Assembly: GCA_027596945.1 (NCBI GenBank)
Contig: JADGJH010001308.1
Span: forward strand, 1-10,726
Source of the DNA: Physocladia obscura
Lineage: Eukaryota > Chytridiomycota > Chytridiomycetes > Chytridiales > Chytriomycetaceae
Direction of reading: 5' to 3'
DNA length: 10,726 bases
Shown here: piece after piece, positions 1 through 9,100 of the stretch
How positions within the stretch are numbered: the first letter of the stretch is position 1
Layout of the letters: every line of letters begins with the position of its first letter
Program-made: the position numbers and the translations under genes
The notes under the pieces: model-generated
Told to the model about the DNA's origin: nothing
The model's input: the letters and a program-made list of their open reading frames with translations, nothing else
Database searches by the model: none

Positions 1-25
1 CAAGAATTATGCTTAAAACACAAAC
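1..25 (-). other. Partial intron before the selectivity-filter exon
   Basis: Begins GTTTGT on the sense strand and has an in-frame TAA within the first 12 bases. The window ends before its acceptor. Confidence 0.85.
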
Positions 26-159
26 CCGTAACTGAGAACAGTAAGAAAACAACTAAAAAGTGAATGGCAATGCAATCCTTCACCCTCATTAAAAGCATGA
101 CGAAAGAACACAAAACTTATGACACTATAAATGTATATAATGATCACGCCTAGAATGAC
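26..159 (-). CDS. Exon 25: S5 and luminal turret, up to the pore loop
   Basis: VILGVIIIYIYSVISFVFFR is S5 (RyR [20 protein letters not shown]). A short luminal loop HAFNEGEGLHCHS follows, then LFSCFLTVLSYG matches LLMCIVTVLSHG, the pore helix of IP3R. The exon ends after SYG at donor GG|GTTTGT; the selectivity filter (GGGVGD in mammals) must be on the next exon, outside the window. Confidence 0.95.
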
Positions 160-3100
160 CTTTTCACACACATAATTAAAATATATTAAACATAATAAAT
201 GTCTCAACTGTCTTTGACAACGAGCTTGAATTCAATGTCACTGATGAAATAACTCCCTGCAAAACTTCATCACGATACATAAAATCCAACAAGTGAATTG
301 CGTAAAGGGACGGAAATTGGAGTCCTAAAATTGCCAGCAATATCATTGACGCATGATAAAGTGCCTTCGGCTCAATAAAAAAACCACGAATGATATCATT
401 CGATGTCAACTCGATGGACTGTCGTTTGTTATAATTATTTTTAGTAAAAATAGAAAAAAAAACACGAGACCTGAAGTTCCGACACACTCTTTAGCTCTTT
501 CTTTTCCCCTCCCGCCCATAAACTATGCTCATTATCTTTTCTTATTTTTGAATTATAATCAATCAGACTTTTAATTCTTCGCCGATTAACCAGAAGGGGA
601 AGCTGATTATGTAAAAAAAGAAAGAAAAAAGGGAAAATGATTGTTAAGATTCATTGATACTGATTATAATAATTAAAAAAATTGAAAATTAAAAAAATAC
701 CTGCGCAACCATGAATTCCGCTGATGACAGAATCTAATAATTGATTAACTTCTTGCACGAATGCATTTTTAGAACACAAACCCAAAAGCAAATTTGTATG
801 AGCCCCAAAACAGTACGACCGTGATCAACCAACGCGGGACATTTTGAAAAATCGTCATACTCAACATCCCCTGTAGGTGCAATCATACAAAGCATATTCC
901 CAACATTGATCATAAGAGACAAAAGATATGCACCCCACCACCAATAACTATGTCCTTGGGCTAGCATTTTTAGCCACAAATTTTCTGTAAAAGTATTAAC
1001 AAAATGAGTAAAATAAGCAGAAAAAAATGGCCAGAAACTGGAAAATCAAATCAACCTTCAACCCGCGATTGATTCCTGATCTCATAAATTATGTCTTGAG
1101 ATTGGTGAATGAAGTCTTCGATCTTTTCCTGAGGAGTGTTTCTAAAAAAAAATTAATTAAACCGAAAAAAAAAGTTGAACATGACAAACCGTTTTCTCAT
1201 CCACAAGAAACGATCTTTTGTATAATCTTTAATGTTGAAACAAATATCCGGAATTGGGAATAAAACGGTATAAAGCCTCTTCTCAGTAGCATTGTTCAAT
1301 TCTCTGACAATCTCAATCCGCCCCGTTTTATTATTAAAAGTATTGAACGCAACATTTCGCTCACAAATGTATTGATTTTCTGGAGACATATATGGAAATA
1401 GTGTCGCAATCAGCATTGAGTATATATATGCCGTTTCTCTTGGCGAGCTCGTTTCGTCGTCATCATTTTCCTCCTCTTCGTTTATATCATCACCCATTTC
1501 ATTTTGGTGTATCGACGCAAAACTTTCATGGCTTGGTCTTCGCGGTATGCTCTCCATGGGATTTGCGAGCACTTCTGAGGAATTTTTTTCTGATTGTTTC
1601 ACTTGGATGCTAGAAAACTTGCTGGCCAGCTCAAAAAGAATAGTCGAATCCCGAATCGCAGGAATAATAGAACCGCGTGGAGTATATGAATCTGAATCAG
1701 TATCAGCAACCAAATATTCGTCTGATTCCGCTTTTTCGATCTTTTTTTTCCTGCCGAAAGCACCTACCAAAAATTGATTAGACGATTCCTTGACCTTTTT
1801 AAAGCTCCGTACACTGCTCGTAACAATCAATAATTTTCAAGAAAAAATTGGAAGTATTTACATGAGTCCAGCTATCTCTTCCTTTTGAGTCATTTTTCTG
1901 ATTGCTTCTCGCATTTTTAACCTTTTTGATTCTTCTTCGGCATTGACAAGCTTGAGGGTCGCATCTCTGCTGAAGTATAAGATACTCCAGACGCAAACAG
2001 ACACAAGCACTTACAGATTCAGCAGCAGCGCTCGCAAATCAAAGGATACTGCCATTTGTTTGAAAACATTCCTGTTGTTTTCTTCAGCGTCGTCTTCCAG
2101 CAAAGATAGTAGAGAAAGTGCCGCTTTGCCTTTCAGCTCCAAAATTTGATCTTTTGAGCAATTTTTGTACTCTTGTAGCAAAATATAATTGACTGCGGAA
2201 ACAATTTTCGATTGAAATATTGTCACTTGATTTTGTGTGCATCCCTGAAATAAAACCATTATTTAAAACAAAACAAAACAAGAAAAAAAATTGAAAATTG
2301 AGGGAAAAAAATTGAAAAAAACCTGTGAAAGATCAATTAAGGTATCAAAAACCTGAATTACAACAGGTATGACTTGAATATCTTCAATTACGATAACAGC
2401 ATGCAAAAAGTCAACAACTTGTCTGATCAAATTAAAAGTTTTGATGTTGTCAGGCTGTATTCGCATGTATTCTTGGATATGAAAGTTGTGTCCTTCGACA
2501 AGCAACTGGAGTAATCTCATAACTGATCTTATTGCACTATATTCACCATCTTCGGACCCACCAGATCCCGCAACTGAAGGATAGTCATTATCATTCATTG
2601 CTCTTATTTGAGAAATACTACTCATTGAGCCAAATTCATCTATTGATGTTTGGGAAGTTGAGTAATTCAAATTTAACATCGTATTGCTTAATGAGGTTCC
2701 ACTCAGTCTGGAAGCATTGGATATTGCTTGTGAGTCACTCTGTTGCTTAGTTTCGCGCACTTGAATAATAAATTTCTTGATGGCTTCATGGATACAGTAA
2801 AAAAATCGTTCCTCTCTGTTGATGAGAAAAAAGAAAGAAGAAAAAAACATTAACATCAACACTGTAAATAAAAGTGAGTAAGTAATACCTGGTTCCAAGC
2901 CAATAATTTTCCAGTGTATCTTGAATTTCCTTATTTCCACCATCAAGTAATACGATCAGGGTCCTTAGGGAGGACGTGAAAACACCTCCTCTATCAGAAG
3001 TTAAAAGCCGCTCTGCCATTAATGTGCATCCCAGCTGATTGAGCAGTTTTTGCACTTGAATTTTGTGATTTTCAGCTTTTTGCCACTTGTCGGGATGTTT

Positions 3101-6100
3101 TCCGCGATCAATATTGTCGACTACAGCAATTTCTTCAGTAACTAAAGACTCTAAAATTTTAAGTGTTTTTATGTCATATTTCATATCTTCCTTGAAAGAT
3201 GAATTCAAAGTTCGCTTTTTATGACGTCTTTTAAGAGTTGAAATAGTCTGTAGTACAATTCCTTGAGCAGATTGTTCAAGATATTCAATGATAGATTTCG
3301 TAGAAGCGCACATATCCTTGAATTCATTGGGCGGCATTTTTTTGTCAACAATAAGGGTGAACTTTTTTGCTAATTCGAGTTGTTAAAAACTGAAAAAAAA
3401 TTGATTTTAATTTACCTAGCATCTTGAATTCTTTTTCCATCATAATTTTCACCACATTTTCACTTGACATTTTGTTCAATATCTCCATGATAGATTTATT
3501 TACCAAAATCACATTTTGATCCTTTATATATTCGGAAGTTTTCTCGCAATTAGCAAGCTGAACGGACGAACTGCGAAAGTTCGGAAACTTTCCAATACGA
3601 AAATTGTCATACTCTGTTCCTCTGTATTTCTTCCCTTCGAAACCAAAATCACATATTGCGCGGACAGCAGCAACAACCCTATCAAATTTTTCGCTGTTGT
3701 TTTCAGTTAATTTAGCCAAACGCGATAAACAGTCTATCAAATTTTCGATCGTTTCGGTATTTTCAAATCCATCGAAACTTGCCGAAATTACACAATTTTT
3801 GAAAAATCCTTCCACAAAACGCAAACCACCACTAAACAAGAAGTTTTCAGCGTCATTTTCGATTATATTTCGCTCGACCAACGCTTGATTGAAGTTTTGA
3901 GCAATAATCAAAACGAATGTAAGAAATTTCCATGCGCGGGAATCTTTTTGAATGCGTTCAGGATGTTTTTCAGTATCCTCTTCTCCAGTAGCTTCCATGT
4001 AAGCTGTCACAAGCAACAAAGCAAGTGAATTTTTTAGTGGCAGCGGGGCACTTTCGGAATTAAGCAAAGCTAAAATCTCTGAAACAGAAATAACGGTTTG
4101 GCACATCTGGAGAGTAAAATACGGTTCAATTTTGGCGACTTGGAGATTAAAACTTACCAACTGCATCATATAATTTTTTTCTTCGCAGCATTCTGCCAGA
4201 AGACTAAGAACGTCTTCAAAATATTCCAACGGTACAGATTCTTGGCGAGCTGTAAGTTCGGACTTTCTCAAAACATTGCTTGAATTGCTGGCACTTCGAT
4301 TGATAGGACTGCGCTGCATTGAGGTGCGCCGATTTAAATGTATTTCAAGTGTGTTTCCAGTTGTCTGTTTGACATTGCTGAATGAATGCAATGACACTGG
4401 CGAAATTGTATTGCTGAGCTCTTCTGAACGACGTCCATCAAAAATATCTTCAGAGAGATCGAATTTAAATCGTTGCAACAAAGTATTTAGATTTATATAG
4501 GTTTTTCGATTTTCTAACATATGCTTCATAACTAGACTTTGGTTTCGTTTTAAAACCTTGCCTTCAACACGAATGAGGCTCCTTAAAAGATTAATATACT
4601 CTGGTCTTCTTCCGTGTGAAAGTTCCAGAATTTGCAAGATATGTTGATCCCCGATTCGCAAACAAGTTTCAATATTTTGCTGTAACATCTTTCCAAGAAC
4701 TTGAACGCAAGAAAATGATGTTTGCAAGTTTGCACCACTTAATCGAGGATTGGTGGATTCAATCAGCAAATCAAAATGCTCGAAAATAATTGCCTGATGG
4801 ATTCGATTTTCATTGGCAAATTTAAACAAAAATTCAAATGCAGACAATAAAATATCTGATTGAACAGATGTAAGAGTTTCTATTGGCTCAGAGCTGTCTT
4901 TAACTGGAATATCTGTCAATTGGTCATAAATTGAATCTTCGCTGAACCGAGAATCCACCGAACCATCAGCTGACACTGATCGGACCAGCGATGCCGAAGG
5001 TTGCCTCAATTGATCTGATTTCATCAACGACTGTGCTACGGAGTGTGATAAACGATTTTTAAGCATAGTGATAACCCAATTATGAATACCGAGATTCCGT
5101 ATTTCAACTTGAGTGATTGTATCTGGGATAACTTCTAACAATCTGGGGGATTTAATAACAGTGTCAATCAAAGAAATTCCAGTCACTTTTGATCCCGTCA
5201 CACAGAGTTCACCAAAGTCATCCAAAAGGAGTTTCATTTTTTTGGCAATTTCCAGCGGGATCCCACCCATTACAGTACCTGGCAAATTGTCAGATGCAGC
5301 TGCGGTTCCAACTCCATTTTCCTTGAATATAGATATTTGGTTTTTGATCCACTGATACGAAGATATATGCTCCTGATCATTTAAAATAACAGCATTTTTT
5401 GTTACTTCCAGCAGTTCTTCAATTGACGAAAACAATCGGTGCAAAAGTAAAACTGAACATTGCTTCAGCCTTGGACTCTCATATTGTAAAAGTTCAAGCA
5501 ATATAGGTGTCAAGATATCTCTCAGTCGAAAGTAAGATGTTTCGTCCATAATAGATGACAGCAAGGTTTGAATATTTTTAAATCCAAAAGCCAGGTTCGA
5601 TTTTAATGTGATGAAATATTCGGGAACAGTTGTTCGTTTTCCGTCTGGTCTGTCAATAAAATTTGCCAAATTTAAATTTATAAAACACAATAGAAAACGG
5701 CAAATAATTAACTAACTTATAGTATTCGTGCCAATAGTGAAAAAATAAATAAGCTCGCATTTCCAAACGAAGCTGCAATAAAAGCTCCATGATCATACAG
5801 ATTTCAATTTTGGAATGAATTATTGGTTGAGTTTGTTCGTTAAACTCAAATCGGTCTTTTATATTCCAAGATGTTTTGGCACGAATTTCTTCAGCCAGCC
5901 CTTTCATTTCAGCATCACTGTTTAAAAAAAGAAAATCAAAAGAGTGAAAAATTATTTTTTTGAAAACAAACCGAAGATCTGTCTTTCCATCAAGTATTTT
6001 CATTAAAACGCGAAATACTTTTTTGATTTTCGTCTCATCTCGAATCAAACCAAACTGAATCAGTGACTTCATCAGGCGCAATGTGCTTAAGACAAAATGA

Positions 6101-9100
6101 TTTCTTGCGCCGTTTTCTGCAATTTGAACAGATTGCGTCTCCAAAAACTCTGTTGTCCACCCAGCCACCATGAACAGTGTTTCAGAATCCGAAGTTGTAT
6201 TTTGTTCAAATGAAGCTTTCAGAATGTCCGAAAATATAGGACGCGACGAAATAGATTCAAGAGGAAAAACATTATTAAAAACAGACCAAGTTATAGGGAA
6301 CTTATCAATGAAGACAACTGCAACGATTAAGTGGAAGAAGTATAAAAAAAATGTGAAATGGGAATTAAAAAATTTTAAATAAAAAAAAATCTTACCTCGG
6401 ATCAAATCGGCATAAAGCGACCGGATTTTATCAGGGATATTTTCATCATAGAGACCGATTTTACACTCTTCCAGCGAGATTATCTTCCACTTATTCGTTA
6501 GCAGATCGATAACTTTGGTATTTTGCCCAAGACACAAAGCTTTGTAAAGTTTCAATGTTGCTTCGAAATACTCAGCGATTGCGGGTCTGTTTGGTAAGAC
6601 TGTTTTGTTTGATATTGCTGCTGCTGCTGCTGCTGCTGGAGATAAAGAATTAAATTCGCTCAAATTACGAGTGGAATGGCTACTCATGGTCCTCTTGCGT
6701 GACAAATTTTGCTGATATATGAGTTTGCTCGTCGATAATTCTTTTGCACATAACTCATCCAGGGGAAGCCATCGGCGAAACACTCGTTCCGTGGCAGGAA
6801 AAACTTCCAAAGTCTGTTTTTCTGTAACGCGAGTCTTAAACAAATGTAAAGGAAACGAGCTCTCATTATTTTTATCGCAGACTGTCACATTTGACGAACT
6901 TTCATTGCTTTGGCTCTCATTCGTAACGTTTTCAACTTCGTCTAGAATTCTACTACCTAGAAGCCTCTCTGCAATTGTCAATTGGTGTGCTGGCATTGCA
7001 ACGCCATCACAATAACACATCGCAATAAGAAAGTTGACGTAAGACGGGTTTCTGTCTCTTGCAAGCAAATCAATAAAGCTCACAATTTGAGATTCTTTGA
7101 TTTTCTGTACAATGAGTGGGTTTCCGTCGATTAGTTGCATGAGGGCATCTGCTGCGCCAACATTTAAATCAATATGCTCACTCAGAATCATAAATTTGTC
7201 TGCTAAATGGCTTTGATTGTTATGCTCGCTCCCTAGCAGAAACTGTTTCAATACACGGTAAATAAAGCGAAAGATTCGTGCTAACGCTTCTTGCGACCCA
7301 TTTTTTATATCACGTAATTCGATGACTGCTTTGCCTTCTGTAAGACGTCCCGTCATGTTGAACTCAGTTGACTGAGACAATCCAGCCTTACGAATCATTT
7401 TGGTGTCAATGCGTGGTGTCATCACTATCCGGTTTCTTAGAAAATTTTCAGTTGCGCCATGTATAGTATTCTGTGTAACCATTGAGATGTTATCAGTTGA
7501 TGGAGAATCCAAGGAGGACACGTTTGATGGTGATGTCTCGCTTGAACGATCTGTCTCTGGGCCACTAATCGAGAAAACAAGAGAGGGTGTCGAAATCGGT
7601 CGCGGTCGAGCAGAAAAAGTTCTAACTGCATCGACATTGTTGCGAAGAGGCGAATTGGGACGAGAACGAGCTTTTCTGATATTTTCTGACGATTTGCCGA
7701 TTTCAAGTTCTAAAAGAGATGTTCGAAAAAGTGAGCTGTCTCCTGCAGAGAATGGAAATTTCAAAAATTTCAGCAGCACGTCGATAATTGAGGTTTCTCG
7801 AAGCAAAGTTTGATGCACTGACGTTGTGATTAAATTTCGAGATTTCATTGAAACAAAATAGCAAACCAAGAATTGGTGTCCCTTCTCTTTTGAAAGGATC
7901 TGTCGTACTTGACTTTGTGCAGAAAAAAATCATTGCAGACTAAAAATTATATCCGTAACTAAGCAAAAAATAAAATACAATATAACATACCAAAATCATC
8001 CTCAAAGTTCGATCTTCTTTGGATTTTATTGGATATGCACCATTCTTGGATTCGACTGAGTATCTTGGTTGAACAACAAATTGAACAAGCCATGGAAGCA
8101 TTGAATGCACATAATTAAATTTATCGACTAGTTCAGGTTCCGCCATTGAGATTGTAAAGTCTATGATGAGTTAAAAATCAGAAAATTCCTCAAAAATTAT
8201 AAGCTAAAACTAAACAACTTACAATCATCCATGAATTGTTCATATGAGGCAACAAAAAAATATGTGTTTTTTTGTTTCGAAATGGATTGAAATCCAGACT
8301 CGCCAATTCCACGCTGTTGTGATGTTCTGTTGCCACTGGAATTAATATTTTCATTCTGGATACGAACTGGATGCAACCATGAGCCAGTTGCAACATGTTG
8401 AATTCTCAAATAAATTCCCGTGGAGATAGCAGAGTTATGTTCCGCATTCACTTGCACAAATACAAACACTGTTGGATCCTCTCCATCAAGTCCCGTATAT
8501 CCTCCCCCAGATATATCTTGTCCTGCTATAGAAATGCTTCCTGGTGTTGGAGTCAAATCAACCATTAATGCTTCATTTGAAATGTTTCCAGCAGTTAGTT
8601 CGTTGATTGGAAAATTATAGTCTCGTCGCACACTCAAATACATGTTCGACGCAGCATGTCGTAGTCGGACAGGCACGCCCCATTCAATCGCCTCTCCATT
8701 CAAAAAGTCGGCAGCAATTTCAACTTGCCACATTGTCAAGCAAGAGCTGCTGTCTTGAGGGTTCAATGGATCAAAGCTGTATTCGAGTAATTGAACCTTA
8801 TGTTCATTCAAACCGCCATGTTCGAAAGTCGAATCTGCAAGCGAAACAAACGACGGACACGAAAGATATCCATTTTTCTCTTTATGATATAAACGAATAA
8901 ATTTTCCGCCCTGTATGATACGACTGTTCTGGCCTTGGCTATTTGTTGCGGTTGTTTGAAGAATATCTGAAGTTTTTCCGACAGATAGTGTCACTATTGG
9001 CGCGTGGGGACTTTGCGGTGCTGTGACAAATTCGGCAGTTTGAGCTGAACGAAACAGACTCATTTTCCAACCATGCTGAGCCATCGATGCTGATGCCTCG

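Noticed and set aside
1741..1785. Possible mini-intron GTAGGT...CGGCAG in exon 19
   Set aside because: Only 17 bases long, too short to splice, and the frame stays open without it.
1799..1996. Minus-strand 65-codon open frame (MRLEYLIL...)
   Set aside because: Wrong frame relative to the spliced gene. The correct frame through 1862-1969 gives a charged helix that joins both neighbours in phase.
2084..2281. Minus-strand 65-codon frame overlapping exon 17
   Set aside because: Shadow frame; the other frame matches the RIH-associated domain.
3345..5690. One continuous minus-strand protein of 781 residues as a separate gene
   Set aside because: Its ends are intron read-through on both sides and it contains a further 51-bp intron. 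Phases join it to neighbouring exons of the channel gene.
6617..6637. CTG repeat as a CRISPR or mobile-element trace
   Set aside because: A simple coding trinucleotide run with no flanking repeats, spacers or duplications.
7400..7813. 137-codon open frame on the plus strand
   Set aside because: It lies antisense to conserved coding exon 10, in the low-complexity Ser/Arg-rich part where the opposite strand easily stays open. No recognisable domain.
5653..7869. One continuous minus-strand protein of 738 residues as a separate gene
   Set aside because: It reads through three introns (6318-6395, 5918-5971 and part of 5650-5716), and its apparent ATG at 7869 is in the intron between exons 9 and 10.
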